Shown piece after piece: positions 7,378 to 16,058 of a DNA stretch of 64,000 bases. The notes below the pieces were generated by a model, which searched no databases, was not told where the DNA came from, and worked only from the letters and a program-made list of their open reading frames with translations. How positions within the stretch are numbered: position 1 is the first letter of the stretch; every line of letters begins with the position of its first letter. The position numbers and the translations under genes were made by a program. Source of the stretch: Pseudarthrobacter sp. L1SW (GTDB taxonomy: Bacteria > Actinomycetota > Actinomycetes > Actinomycetales > Micrococcaceae); the NCBI RefSeq assembly GCF_020809045.1, contig NZ_CP078079.1:1302001-1366000 (forward strand), read 5' to 3'.

Positions 7378-8964
7378 ATGACTCTCCGAGAGCTGCCCGG
7401 ACCGGGCCAGCCCCTGCGCGGCGACCGGATCCACCGGTACGTCACCGCATTTTGTCCGCATTGCCACGAGGCGAACCCCCCGCTCGCCCAGGTGCGGCGC
7501 CTCTCCGGCGCGCTGCTGATCCGCGATGACCGGGTATGGCTGGAACGCGGCTGCCCCGAGCACGGACTCGTCAGCACGTTGTACGACGAGTCGCCGGAAA
7601 TCCTGCGCTACCTCGAGAAGTGGCAGGCGCCCACCAAGCAACACATCCCGGACCAGGCCGGCAATTACCGCCAGGTGCCGGAGGCGTATGCTTACGGCCT
7701 TCCGGCAATGCAGACGCAGCACACGTGCATCCTCCTCCAGGACATCATCGAGCACTGCAACCTGCGCTGCCCCACCTGCTTCACGGCATCCGGCCCGCAG
7801 CTGCAGGGGGTCGCACCGCTGGACCAGGTGCTGGCGAACGTCGACACCCGGCTTTCCCGTGAGAATGGGCGCCTGGACGTGCTGATGCTGTCCGGCGGGG
7901 AGCCGACGCTCTACCCCCAGCTCGCTGAACTGCTGGACGAGCTGGTTGCGCGGCCGATTGTCCGGATCATGGTGAACAGCAACGGCATGCTGATCGCCAC
8001 CGATGATGGGCTGCTCTCGCTGCTGGCCAGGCACCGGGACCGCGTGGAGGTGTACCTCCAGTACGACGGCCCGTCCAAGGAAGCCTCGATCCACCACCGG
8101 GGCGGTGACCTGACGCGCTTCAAAGACGCAGCGATCGCACGCCTCTCCGAAGCCGGGGTCTTCACCACCCTGACCATGACGGCAACGCTCGGCGTCAACG
8201 ACGGTGAGGTCGGTGCGGTGGTCATGCGCGCCTTGGAGACGCCGTTCGTTGGAGGAGTCGCGCTGCAGCCCGTCTTTGGTTCAGGACGCGGCCACGGCAT
8301 CGACCCCACGGACCGGCTCACGCACACGGGCGTCCTCCAGAGGCTGGAGGCGCAAACCAACGGTGTAGTTTCCTGGCACGACCTGACGGCGCTCCCGTGC
8401 TCGCATCCGCACTGCGCGTCCGTGGGATACATGCTGAAGGACGATTCGGGAACATGGCGGTCCCTCGCGGCCCTCATCGGTCATGACCAACTGCTGGCAT
8501 GGCTGGAGCTGCATCCCGACAGCATTGCCAACCGGATAGCGGACAGCGCAGTCCCTCTTGAACTGCGCAGCCTCATGAAGTCTTCGCTTCTCGACCTGCT
8601 CAGCGAGCAGTCCTCGCTGTCGCACCCGCGGACTGCCGACCTTTGGAAAAACATCTGCACCCAGTGCGATCTTGGCATCGGGACGCTGACCACGCTGGCC
8701 GCCGGCAAGCTTCCGGGCCAGCAGCAACGGCTCCGCCGGCTCCTCGCGGAGCGGGTAACCAGGATCATGGTGAAACCGTTTATGGATATGTCCACCATGA
8801 TCGAAGAACGGCTCACCCAGTGCTGTGTCCACGTGGGAACCAAGAGCGACGCCGGTGACCACCAGTGCGCTCCCTTCTGCGCGGTCCAGGCATGGCCGGC
8901 CCTGGCGGGGCAGCGGATGAGTACAGCGACGGGCCGCCAGCTTCTCCCTGTCCGCCAGGTTTAA
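7378..8964 (+). CDS. Radical SAM enzyme of the MJ0619/Tes-like family
   Basis: A 528-residue radical SAM protein. The N-terminal metal region has CPHC at about residue 26 and CPEHG near 60, with RVWLERGCPEHG between strands. The SAM cluster motif CNLRCPTC is near residue 128, followed by LMLSGGEPTLYP. The C-terminal part is Cys-rich: CSHPHC, ICTQC, QCC and CAPFC, enough for auxiliary Fe-S clusters. This order of N-terminal CxxC/CPEHG, CxxxCxxC and extra C-terminal clusters is that of the archaeal MJ0619/tetraether synthase (Tes) family, which joins lipid chains by C-C bond formation. A strong ribosome binding site, AAGGGGGA, precedes ATG 7378. Together with the Lgt-like gene it suggests membrane-lipid chemistry; the substrate is unknown, and another radical SAM subfamily remains possible. 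Confidence 0.75.
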   Translation: MTLRELPGPGQPLRGDRIHRYVTAFCPHCHEANPPLAQVRRLSGALLIRDDRVWLERGCPEHGLVSTLYDESPEILRYLEKWQAPTKQHIPDQAGNYRQVPEAYAYGLPAMQTQHTCILLQDIIEHCNLRCPTCFTASGPQLQGVAPLDQVLANVDTRLSRENGRLDVLMLSGGEPTLYPQLAELLDELVARPIVRIMVNSNGMLIATDDGLLSLLARHRDRVEVYLQYDGPSKEASIHHRGGDLTRFKDAAIARLSEAGVFTTLTMTATLGVNDGEVGAVVMRALETPFVGGVALQPVFGSGRGHGIDPTDRLTHTGVLQRLEAQTNGVVSWHDLTALPCSHPHCASVGYMLKDDSGTWRSLAALIGHDQLLAWLELHPDSIANRIADSAVPLELRSLMKSSLLDLLSEQSSLSHPRTADLWKNICTQCDLGIGTLTTLAAGKLPGQQQRLRRLLAERVTRIMVKPFMDMSTMIEERLTQCCVHVGTKSDAGDHQCAPFCAVQAWPALAGQRMSTATGRQLLPVRQV

Positions 8965-8974
8965 GGAGGAAATG

Positions 8975-9346
8975 ATGAGCTCTGCATCGGATGCCAAGCG
9001 CATTGCAGCGGGAGCACTGCCGTCGGAGCTCATGGCTGCCGGTAAGGCCCGGCACCCGTCCCGCGGGGGCGCCGACCCCGACGGACAGCCCACGGCACCG
9101 TTTGATCCGCTGCGGCTGTGCATCTTCGCCACGATCGCCCTGCTCGGCTGGGTGGCGGGTCCGGCGGCGCTGACGGTGTTCGCAGCGATCGGGTTCGCCG
9201 GCTACTGGAAGGCCCGCCGGAATGGCCTCACGAGGTCAAACTGCTACCTTCGAGACACCAGGCTGGTGCTGGCTTACCTGGGCCTCCTGCTCGGGGCCGG
9301 GCTCTGGGGCATTTACGCTGTGGCGGCCGGGTTCCTGGGCCGTTGA
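8975..9346 (+). CDS. Small two-helix membrane protein of the radical SAM operon
   Basis: A 123-residue protein with a polar N-terminal 45 residues and two hydrophobic stretches: LRLCIFATIALLGWVAGPAA continuing into a second turn near 50-75, and LAYLGLLLGAGLWGIYAVAA near 100-119. Between them is a basic loop, KARRNGLTRSNCYLRD. AAGGAGG overlaps the radical SAM stop; ATG 8975 is five bases beyond it and is preferred to ATG 8972, which is only two bases away. It is the last gene of the Lgt-like/radical SAM operon. I do not recognise the family. Confidence 0.65.
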   Translation: MSSASDAKRIAAGALPSELMAAGKARHPSRGGADPDGQPTAPFDPLRLCIFATIALLGWVAGPAALTVFAAIGFAGYWKARRNGLTRSNCYLRDTRLVLAYLGLLLGAGLWGIYAVAAGFLGR

Positions 9347-9418
9347 CGCTGGGCACCTACGTGGCATCAAATCTTCGGTATCAACACATCAAGCAGTACG
9401 AAAGGTTAGGTAACAGCC

Positions 9419-9604
9419 ATGACAACAGCACTCGTGAGGCCACGCCGCGGCAAGATTATTGGCGGTGTCTGCGCAGCCCTGGCAGCCCGCTTTGGACTCC
9501 CGAAATTCCTGGTCCGGCTGGGCTTCGTCATCTTTGGGCTGGTGGGGGTGGGCGAACTGGCCTACATCGTGCTGTGGATCATCATCCCCAAGGAACCGGT
9601 GTAG
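9419..9604 (+). CDS. PspC-domain small membrane protein
   Basis: A 61-residue PspC domain: an N-terminal RRGKIIGGVCAALAARFG segment followed by one long hydrophobic helix ending YIVLWIIIPKEP. PspC proteins are inner-membrane partners in phage-shock or envelope-stress responses; in actinobacteria the domain also occurs alone, as here. AGGTTAGG lies 8-10 bases upstream of the ATG. No pspA-like gene is next to it, so the partner is unknown. Confidence 0.85.
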   Translation: MTTALVRPRRGKIIGGVCAALAARFGLPKFLVRLGFVIFGLVGVGELAYIVLWIIIPKEPV

Positions 9605-9624
9605 CCAGTCCACGCATTGCGTGT

Positions 9625-9652
9625 GGCCGGCCCCGGTGGGCCGGGGCTGGCC
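9625..9652 (+). terminator. Hairpin between convergent genes, likely terminator
   Basis: GGCCGGCCCCGG (9625-9636) pairs with CCGGGGCTGGCC (9641-9652) with one mismatch and a TGGG loop. It lies 21 bases after the pspC-like stop and 9 bases before the convergent small secreted gene. There is no U-tract, as often in high-GC actinobacteria. Confidence 0.55.
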
Positions 9653-9660
9653 ATCATCGA

Positions 9661-9972
9661 CTACGGCGCAGGCGGCGGGAATGCCTCCGGGTAGGGGAAA
9701 TTGTGGCCATTGCACAGGATGCCCGGGGCTTCGCCGTGGGCCTTCATATCGGCAGGACTGATGTCGGGGCTCTTTATGATCTGGCCGTAGGACTGGACGC
9801 GTCCGCCCTCAACCGGGTCATTGGGTACGTCGTTTAGTCCCGAGAAAGAGCAGATGGAATTCGCGTGGTCAGTACCTCTTTCCACCTGCCCTTGGGCAAA
9901 GGCGGGAGCGGTGTTCAGGCCGATCAGCGCCACGCTACAGGCCGCGGCTCCGAGAAAGGACTTTATGCGCAT
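9661..9972 (-). CDS. Small secreted protein of unknown function
   Basis: A 103-residue protein with a typical Sec signal peptide: MRIKSFLGAAACSVALIGLN and a likely cut after AFA near residue 26. The mature part of about 77 residues has two cysteines (SICSFSG and GILCNGHNF) that could form a disulfide outside the cell, and a Pro-rich end. ATG 9972 has GAGGA six bases upstream and is preferred over TTG 9984. I do not recognise a family. It is convergent with the PspC gene. Confidence 0.7.
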   Translation of the reverse strand: MRIKSFLGAAACSVALIGLNTAPAFAQGQVERGTDHANSICSFSGLNDVPNDPVEGGRVQSYGQIIKSPDISPADMKAHGEAPGILCNGHNFPYPEAFPPPAP

Positions 9973-10100
9973 GGCATTCCTCAATTCCTAGAAGTTCCAT
10001 CGTTTTGGGGCCAGGTCCATGCCGGACAGGCCGGCCCCTGCCGGGAAGACTATGACTAGCGTGGAGCGGGCGGTAGGTGGGCCGGGCCTTTGTGTGGAAA

Positions 10101-10181
10101 CCCGCAGGAGGTCTGCGGGTCCGTCCCGCACGGGGACGTTGTGCCCTAGTGCTCCACTGCGCCCTGCACGCACAGTGGAGC
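10101..10181 (+). promoter_or_regulatory. Run of three hairpins in the leader of the flavodoxin-like gene
   Basis: CCCGCAG (10101-10107) pairs with CTGCGGG (10113-10119). A short GTCCC/GGGAC stem follows, then GCTCCACTG (10151-10159) pairs perfectly with CAGTGGAGC (10173-10181), ending one base before the ATG at 10182. The last stem contains the only GGAG near the start, so folding could hide the ribosome site. It could instead be a repressor operator. Confidence 0.4.
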
Positions 10182-10727
10182 ATGGCTAAGATCTATATTC
10201 CCTACGGCAGCCTTGAAGGGCAGACAGCCCAGATCGCGGAGTACATCGCGGACGTCATCCGGGCCCACGGGCACGAAGCCGAAACGGCGGACCTCAAGCA
10301 CAACGCGCGCAGCCTCCCGGACGGGCAGGACGGCATCATTGTGGCGGCATCGGTGCATATGGGCAAGCACGAGGGCTTTGTTGCCGACTTCGTCCGCGAA
10401 AACCGCACAGAACTCGAGCAGGTGCCCTCCGCCCTGGTCTCGGTCAGCCTGGCCGCCCACGGGGACGCAGCCAACGCCGAAAGCCAAGTGGCGCAGTTCG
10501 AGGAGGAAACCGGCTGGCATCCCAAGCACGTGGCCATGTTCGGCGGGGCGCTGCTGTACACCCACTACAACTTCCTCAAGCGCCAGCTGATGAAGAAGAT
10601 CGTCAAGGACCAGGGCTCCCCGGACCTGGACACGTCCCGCGACTACATCTACACCGAGTGGGACGGCGTCAAGCACTTCACGGAGGACTTCCTGGCCAGG
10701 CTGGCCAGCCCGGCAAACCCCTCATAG
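10182..10727 (+). CDS. Flavodoxin-domain protein (HemG-like protoporphyrinogen oxidase family)
   Basis: A 181-residue flavodoxin-like protein. The FMN phosphate loop reads YIPYGSLEGQTAQIAEYIAD (usual form TxTGxTxxxA) at residues 5-24, followed by DGIIVAASVHMGKHEGFV and later AMFGGALLYTHYNFLKRQLMKKI, which resembles HemG. HemG oxidises protoporphyrinogen IX to protoporphyrin IX with quinone as acceptor. Many actinobacterial homologues are annotated only as flavodoxin, so the heme role is a possibility. The ATG starts immediately after a 9-bp inverted repeat. It is convergent with the nitrate reductase operon, 33 bp away. Confidence 0.75.
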   Translation: MAKIYIPYGSLEGQTAQIAEYIADVIRAHGHEAETADLKHNARSLPDGQDGIIVAASVHMGKHEGFVADFVRENRTELEQVPSALVSVSLAAHGDAANAESQVAQFEEETGWHPKHVAMFGGALLYTHYNFLKRQLMKKIVKDQGSPDLDTSRDYIYTEWDGVKHFTEDFLARLASPANPS

Positions 10728-10760
10728 CGGCTGGGGGAACCTCAGTCACCGGGCCGGAGT

Positions 10761-12323
10761 TCAGGCGGCCGGAACCGCCTGGAAGTGTTTTTCGATGAGT
10801 CCCTTGATGTCCTCGTGGCAGCCTCCGCAACCCGTGCCGGCACGGGTTGCCTTGGACACTTCGGCCACGGTGGAGCAGCCTTCCGCTACCGCATCCTGGA
10901 TGGCGGTTCCGCTGACGCCGGCGCACCGGCACACCGTCCCCTGGGGATCGGCGGCGCCGGCACCCGGCAGCTGGTCGGGGCCGTCCAGGCGAAGGAGGAG
11001 GGACCGGTCTGCCGGCAGTTCGGCGCTGCGTTCGAACAGCCCCACGAGCTCGGCGGCGGTCCGGGGCATTCCCACGGCCACAAGGCCTTCCAGGACGCCG
11101 CCGCGGGTGGTCATCTTCACGTAGCGGCCATGTTCCGGATCAGCCCACTGGGCAACGTGGAGCCGCGGCCGCCCGTTCACGGCACCGGCGGACAGGGCGT
11201 CCTCGTCCCATGGCTCGGCAGAATTGTCGCCGGCCACGGCCATGTTCATGCCGCGCGCCTTCAGGACGATGACGCCTGGCTGCTCCGCAGGCAGCGTCGG
11301 CAGGAGTTCGGCTTCCTCCGGGGTGCCCGCTGCCAGGAGCGTCAGGTATTCGGCCAGCCACTCGGCCTGCCGCCAGCCCGGACCCACCAGCCCTGAGGGT
11401 CCTTTGGCGTTGCGGCAGGACGGGCAGCCCGGGTCCGGGCAGCGCACCTCTGCGCAGTCACCAATGGCGAAGATGTGCGGCTCGTGGTGGGCGCGGAGCT
11501 TGTGGTCCACCAGGATTCCGGCGGACGTGGAGAGCCCGCAGCCCTCGGCCAGCTCCGTGCGGGGACGGACGCCGCAGGACAGCACCAGGAGGTCGCCGTC
11601 AATCGCGGAGCCGTCGTCCAGCAGCAAAGCCGAGAAACCGCCGTCGGGCGCGTTGTGTTCCACGCCGGTGGAACGGGCGTTGCCGGCCATCCGCACGCCG
11701 CAGCGGCGGAGGCTGGCGGCCAGGACCGCGCCACCGCCGCGGTCGATGTTGCGGCCCAGCGGGTGCGGGCCGTTATGGACCACAGTGACGGTGGCGCCCT
11801 CTTCGGCCGCCGCCAGGGCCGTCTCCAGGCCCAGCACGCCGCCGCCCAGGACCACCACCCGCTTGCCGCCCTCCACTGCCTGCCGCAGCACGCCAGCGTC
11901 ACGCAGGTCACGCAGCGCCGTGACGCCTGGCGGAAGGACCGGGTGGGTGGGGTCCGGGTTGATGCCGGTGAGGTTGGGAATCACCGGGCGTGAGCCGGTG
12001 GCAAAGACCAGCCGGTCGTAGTGGACGGCGGCGCCGTCGGAGAGGATGACCTGCTGCCGGGCCCGGTCCACCCTGCGGACGCGGAGGCCGAGACGGACGT
12101 CCACCCCGTCGCCGGCCAAGGCCGGGGCGTCGGACAGTGCCAGGGCCTCGGCCGTGGTCCGGCCCACTCCGAGGTCGGCCACCAGCACGCGGTTGTACGC
12201 CGCTTCCGCTTCCTCGCCCACCACGGTCAGGGTTGCCCGGCCGGTGCGGACCGCGGGCAGGAGTTCGTCCACCAGCCGGGCGGCCACCGGGCCGAATCCC
12301 ACAATGACAATCTGCTCGCTCAT
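10761..12323 (-). CDS. FAD-dependent reductase with BFD-like [2Fe-2S] domain, nitrate reductase electron-transfer subunit
   Basis: A 520-residue NirB-like flavoprotein. FAD loop IVGFGPVAARLVDE starts at residue 6, a second loop VVVLGGGVLGLETA is near 150, and the FAD segment HIFAIGDCAEV near 295 is followed by the Cys-rich insertion CPDPGCPSC. The C-terminal 60 residues hold a BFD-like iron-sulfur site: CRCAGV and later GTGCGGCHEDI. By family and position it passes NAD(P)H electrons to the assimilatory nitrate reductase encoded just upstream, like NasB/NasC in other bacteria. ATG 12323 overlaps the nitrate reductase stop by 4 bp (ATGA), showing translational coupling. Whether the Cys-rich insert binds metal is unknown. 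Confidence 0.82.
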   Translation of the reverse strand: MSEQIVIVGFGPVAARLVDELLPAVRTGRATLTVVGEEAEAAYNRVLVADLGVGRTTAEALALSDAPALAGDGVDVRLGLRVRRVDRARQQVILSDGAAVHYDRLVFATGSRPVIPNLTGINPDPTHPVLPPGVTALRDLRDAGVLRQAVEGGKRVVVLGGGVLGLETALAAAEEGATVTVVHNGPHPLGRNIDRGGGAVLAASLRRCGVRMAGNARSTGVEHNAPDGGFSALLLDDGSAIDGDLLVLSCGVRPRTELAEGCGLSTSAGILVDHKLRAHHEPHIFAIGDCAEVRCPDPGCPSCRNAKGPSGLVGPGWRQAEWLAEYLTLLAAGTPEEAELLPTLPAEQPGVIVLKARGMNMAVAGDNSAEPWDEDALSAGAVNGRPRLHVAQWADPEHGRYVKMTTRGGVLEGLVAVGMPRTAAELVGLFERSAELPADRSLLLRLDGPDQLPGAGAADPQGTVCRCAGVSGTAIQDAVAEGCSTVAEVSKATRAGTGCGGCHEDIKGLIEKHFQAVPAA

Positions 12324-14548
12324 GAGGCCTCCGTCGTTTGCAGCATGTTGGTGGGGAGGGGAACGGCCACGGGCCGGACCCACACGGTGTTGAATTTGAA
12401 TTCGGGCATCCCGGAGATGGGGTCCGTGGCGGCCTCCGTGAGGCGGTTGGCGCTCTCCAGCTCGGGGAAGTGGAAGGGCAGGAAGACCGTCTCAGGGCGG
12501 ATGGCGTTGCTGAGCTGGGCACGGCACACCACCTCGCCGCGCTCGTTGGCCACCGAAACGAGTGCGCCCTCGGTGATGCCCATGGATGCCGCGGCTGCCG
12601 GGTGGATCTGCGCGGCCGCCTCCGGCTGCGCTGCCAGCAGCTCAGGCACCCGACGGGTCTGTGCGCCGGACTGGTAGTGCTCCAGGAGGCGGCCGGTGAT
12701 CAGGGTCATGGTTTTGGCAGCCGGGTCAGGGGACGCGGCAGGAGTACGACGGCGGCGCGGCGTCACCGGGACCATCACGGCTTTGCCGTCCGCATGCGCG
12801 AAAGCGTCCTGGAACAGTCGCGGCGTCCCGGTGCTGCCGGCGGGGTACGGCCAGTAGGCGGCTTCACCGCGGTCCAGCATGGCGTAGTCGATGCCCGAGT
12901 AGTCGGCCAGCCCGCCGGCGGAGGCCAGGCGGAGTTCCTCGAAGACGGCTTCGGGGTCTTCGCTGTACGTGGACGGTGCGTTCAGGGCCTCGGCCAGCCG
13001 CGCCATGATCCAGAGTTCGCTGCGGGCGCCCGGCGGGGGAGCCAGGGCACGGCGGCGGCGAAGCACCCGCCCTTCGAGGTTGGTCAGGGTGCCTTCCTCT
13101 TCCGCCCACTGGAGTACCGGGAGGATGAGGTCCGCCTCGGCCGCGGTCTCGGACATAAAGAAGTCGCAGACCATCAGGAAGTCGAGGCTGCGGAGCCCCT
13201 GGATCACAGCGTTCGCATCGGGGGAAGCCACGGCGATATTGGAGGCGTGGACGAAAAGGCAACGGACGCCGTCGGGCTGTCCCAGCGATTGCAGCAGCTG
13301 GACGGCCGGCAGGCCGGGACCGGGGATCAACTCCTCGGGGACGCCCCAGACACCGGCAACATGGGCGCGCGCGGCGGGGTCCGTGATCTTGCGGTAGCCG
13401 GGGAGCTGGTCCGCCTTCTGGCCGTGCTCGCGGCCGCCCTGGCCGTTGCCCTGGCCGGTGAGGGTGCCATAGCCGCTGCGGGCGGAGCCGGGCAGGCCCA
13501 GCAGGAGGCTCAGGTTGATGGCAGCCGTCGCGGTATCGGTGCCGTCCACATGCTGCTCCACACCCCGGCCCGTGAGGATGTAGCTGCCACCCTCGCGGGC
13601 CCCTGCAGCGAGCCGGCGGGCTGTTTCCCGGATGAGTTCGGCCGGGACGCCGGTGAGGGACTGGACACGTTCGGGCCAGAAGGAGTTGACGCTGCGGGCT
13701 ACGGCGCCGTAGCCGGAGGTGCGTTCTTCGAGGTAGGAAGTGTCCACCAGGTTCTCGTGGATGACCACGTGGGAGATGCCCAGGAGGAGGGCCAGGTCGG
13801 TGCCCGGCAGGGGCTGGAGGTGGAGGCCTCCGCCGTCGGCCGTGAAAGCAGCCGTGGCGGACCGGCGCGGATCGACGACAATCAGCCCGCCGGCGTCGCG
13901 CGTTCCCTTAAGGTGCTGCACAAAGGGAGGCATGGTCTCGGCCACATTGGAACCCAGCATCAAAATGGTGCTGGCGCTGTCCAATGATTCCAGCGGGAAC
14001 GGCAGGCCGCGGTCAACACCGAAGGCCCGCATCCCGGCAGCCGCGGCGGAGGACATGCAGAAGCGGCCGTTGTAGTCGATCCTGGACGTGCCCAGGGCGA
14101 GCCGGGCGAACTTCCCCAGCATGTAGGCCTTTTCGTTGGTGAGGCCACCGCCACCGAAAACGCCGACGGCGTCCGCCCCGTAGCGTGCGCGGGCATCCTT
14201 CACGGCGGCGACCACAAGGTCCAGGGCGTGGTCCCAGCTGATGGGCCGGTGGACGCCGTCCGGGCCTTTCAACAGGGGTTCGGTGATCCGGCCGGCGTGG
14301 TTCAGGAGGCTGGGGGAGGTCCAGCCTTTGCGGCACAGGCCGCCGCGGTTGGTGGGGAAGTCCCGGCCCTGGACTTCGAGGGGCGCCCCAAGGGCGGGAG
14401 AAGCCGTTGTCCGGGTGTCCAGGACAGGCGGTGCAGGCACGGGGACTGGCCCCGGCTGGGAAGCCGGGGCCAGGCCCGATGGAGACGTGAGCGTCATGGC
14501 GCACTGCAGGGCGCAGTAAGGGCAGTGCGTGTCGGCGCTTGTGGTCAT
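12320..14548 (-). CDS. Assimilatory nitrate reductase catalytic subunit (molybdopterin oxidoreductase)
   Basis: A 742-residue Mo-bisMGD enzyme of the NasA/NarB type that reduces nitrate to nitrite in the cytoplasm. The N-terminal [4Fe-4S] ligands are CPYCALQC at residues 9-16 and the downstream LCRKGW; SWDHALDLV, the GLTNEKAYMLGKFARL stretch and a C-terminal dinucleotide-binding domain (LITGRLLEHYQSGAQTRRV) complete the family layout. ATG 14548 is chosen because the Fe-S domain begins right after it and the transporter stop is one base upstream; an upstream in-frame start would overlap that gene by 60 bp. It is the middle gene of transporter - reductase - electron carrier, and supplies nitrite to NirBD. 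Confidence 0.9.
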   Translation of the reverse strand: MTTSADTHCPYCALQCAMTLTSPSGLAPASQPGPVPVPAPPVLDTRTTASPALGAPLEVQGRDFPTNRGGLCRKGWTSPSLLNHAGRITEPLLKGPDGVHRPISWDHALDLVVAAVKDARARYGADAVGVFGGGGLTNEKAYMLGKFARLALGTSRIDYNGRFCMSSAAAAGMRAFGVDRGLPFPLESLDSASTILMLGSNVAETMPPFVQHLKGTRDAGGLIVVDPRRSATAAFTADGGGLHLQPLPGTDLALLLGISHVVIHENLVDTSYLEERTSGYGAVARSVNSFWPERVQSLTGVPAELIRETARRLAAGAREGGSYILTGRGVEQHVDGTDTATAAINLSLLLGLPGSARSGYGTLTGQGNGQGGREHGQKADQLPGYRKITDPAARAHVAGVWGVPEELIPGPGLPAVQLLQSLGQPDGVRCLFVHASNIAVASPDANAVIQGLRSLDFLMVCDFFMSETAAEADLILPVLQWAEEEGTLTNLEGRVLRRRRALAPPPGARSELWIMARLAEALNAPSTYSEDPEAVFEELRLASAGGLADYSGIDYAMLDRGEAAYWPYPAGSTGTPRLFQDAFAHADGKAVMVPVTPRRRRTPAASPDPAAKTMTLITGRLLEHYQSGAQTRRVPELLAAQPEAAAQIHPAAAASMGITEGALVSVANERGEVVCRAQLSNAIRPETVFLPFHFPELESANRLTEAATDPISGMPEFKFNTVWVRPVAVPLPTNMLQTTEAS

Positions 14549-14549
14549 G

Positions 14550-16010
14550 TTAGACGTGTCCCATCGCATTTCGGTTGGCGTTGCGGATGTAGCAGGCCCA
14601 GCAGACAACCAGCATCAGGACGTACGCCCCGACGAAGCCGTAGAAGGCGGGGGTGTAGGAGCCGCTGGCGGAGTTCGACGCGTTCAGCACCTGGGGGATC
14701 ACGAAGCCGCCGTAGGCGCCGATGGCCGAAATGAGGCCAAGTGCCGAGGACGCCAGGCGCTGGGTGGCTACGGAGTTGGCGCCGTTGCGTGCCGCCCGGC
14801 TGGAGGTGGCGAAGATGACCGGGATCATCCGGTAGGTGGCGCCGTTTCCAAAGCCGCTGGCAGTGAAGAGCATCAGGAAGAGGACCAGGAAGAGCCAGAA
14901 GTTCTTCAGCGGCAGGGTCCAGATCATGGTCAGGGTGATCACGGCCATGGAGGCGAAGGCCGCGATGGTCATGCGGGCGCCGCCCATCCGGTCAGCCATC
15001 CGTCCGCCGTAGGGCCGGGCCAGGGAACCCACCAGCGGACCGAGGAACGCGAGGGACAGTGCCACCGTGCCCACTCCAATGGAGGAGAAGGCCGGGAAGT
15101 AGTCCTTGATGAGCTTGGGGAAGACGCCGGCGAATCCGATGAAGGAACCGAAGGTGCCGATGTACAGCAGTGCCATGATCCACAGGTGCGGTTCCTTGAG
15201 CGCTGCGATAGAACCGGCCACGTCACCCTTGGCGCTGGTGAGGTTGTCCATGTATTTGAAGGCGCCGAATGCGGCGATCAGGATGAAGGGGACCCACATC
15301 CAGCCGGCCATGGGCAGGTTGACGCTGCCGACGGCGAGCAGGGTGATCACAATCGGGACGGCGAGCTGTGCCACGGCGGCACCCATGTTGCCGCCCGCGG
15401 CGTTCAGGCCCAGGGCCCAGCCCTTTTCGCGGGCCGGGTAGAAGAACGTGATGTTGGCCATCGAGCTGGCAAAGTTGCCTCCGCCGAAGCCAGCCAGGGC
15501 TGCCACGAGCAGCATGACGCCGAACGGGGTTTCCGGGTTGGCCACGCAGAGCCCGAGGCCGATGGCGGGGATCAGGAGCAGCAGGGCGGACACGATGGTC
15601 CAGTTGCGGCCCCCGAAGCGGGGAACCATGAAGGTGTAGGGGATGCGGAGGGTTGCGCCCACCAGGCTGGGCATGGAGATGAGCCAGAAAATCTCGGAGG
15701 TGGAGAAGTTGAAGCCGACTGCGGGCAGCTGGACCACCACGATGGACCAGAGCTGCCATACGACGAAGCCGAGGAACTCGGCGAAGATGGACCAGTTGAG
15801 GTTGCGGCGGGCAATGGAGCGGCCTGCGGTTTCCCACTGCTCCTTGTTCTCGGCATCCCAGTTGGCGATCCAGCGGCCGGGGCGGAATTCAAGGGCGGGG
15901 GAGTCTGTGGTGCGGGTGGTGCCGGGCTGTGCGCTGGCGGCTGCGGGACCTTGCACGTCGAGGTCAAGGGAATTGCCGGTGCCGGCATCAGCGGTGCGAT
16001 CAACAGTCAC
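14550..16010 (-). CDS. Nitrate/nitrite MFS transporter (NarK/NasA family)
   Basis: A 486-residue major facilitator protein with twelve hydrophobic helices after an approximately 70-residue soluble N-terminus. Typical nitrate-porter segments are seen: LRIPYTFMVPRFGGRNWT, the Gly-rich AALAGFGGGNFASSMANI and FTASGFGNGATYRMIP (two nitrate signature motifs). It imports nitrate for the reductase encoded one base downstream. The GTG start at 16010 has an excellent ribosome binding site, AAGGAGG, seven bases upstream. The promoter region contains a partial GlnR-like array 49-86 bp upstream. Confidence 0.9.
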   Translation of the reverse strand: MTVDRTADAGTGNSLDLDVQGPAAASAQPGTTRTTDSPALEFRPGRWIANWDAENKEQWETAGRSIARRNLNWSIFAEFLGFVVWQLWSIVVVQLPAVGFNFSTSEIFWLISMPSLVGATLRIPYTFMVPRFGGRNWTIVSALLLLIPAIGLGLCVANPETPFGVMLLVAALAGFGGGNFASSMANITFFYPAREKGWALGLNAAGGNMGAAVAQLAVPIVITLLAVGSVNLPMAGWMWVPFILIAAFGAFKYMDNLTSAKGDVAGSIAALKEPHLWIMALLYIGTFGSFIGFAGVFPKLIKDYFPAFSSIGVGTVALSLAFLGPLVGSLARPYGGRMADRMGGARMTIAAFASMAVITLTMIWTLPLKNFWLFLVLFLMLFTASGFGNGATYRMIPVIFATSSRAARNGANSVATQRLASSALGLISAIGAYGGFVIPQVLNASNSASGSYTPAFYGFVGAYVLMLVVCWACYIRNANRNAMGHV

Positions 16011-16058
16011 GGTGTACCTCCTTCGGGGGATGTTGTTCCTCCAAGGTAGGGATGCCGC

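Noticed and set aside
12338..13987. 549-codon open frame antisense to nitrate reductase
   Set aside because: The nitrate reductase frame has Fe-S and molybdopterin motifs; this one has none.
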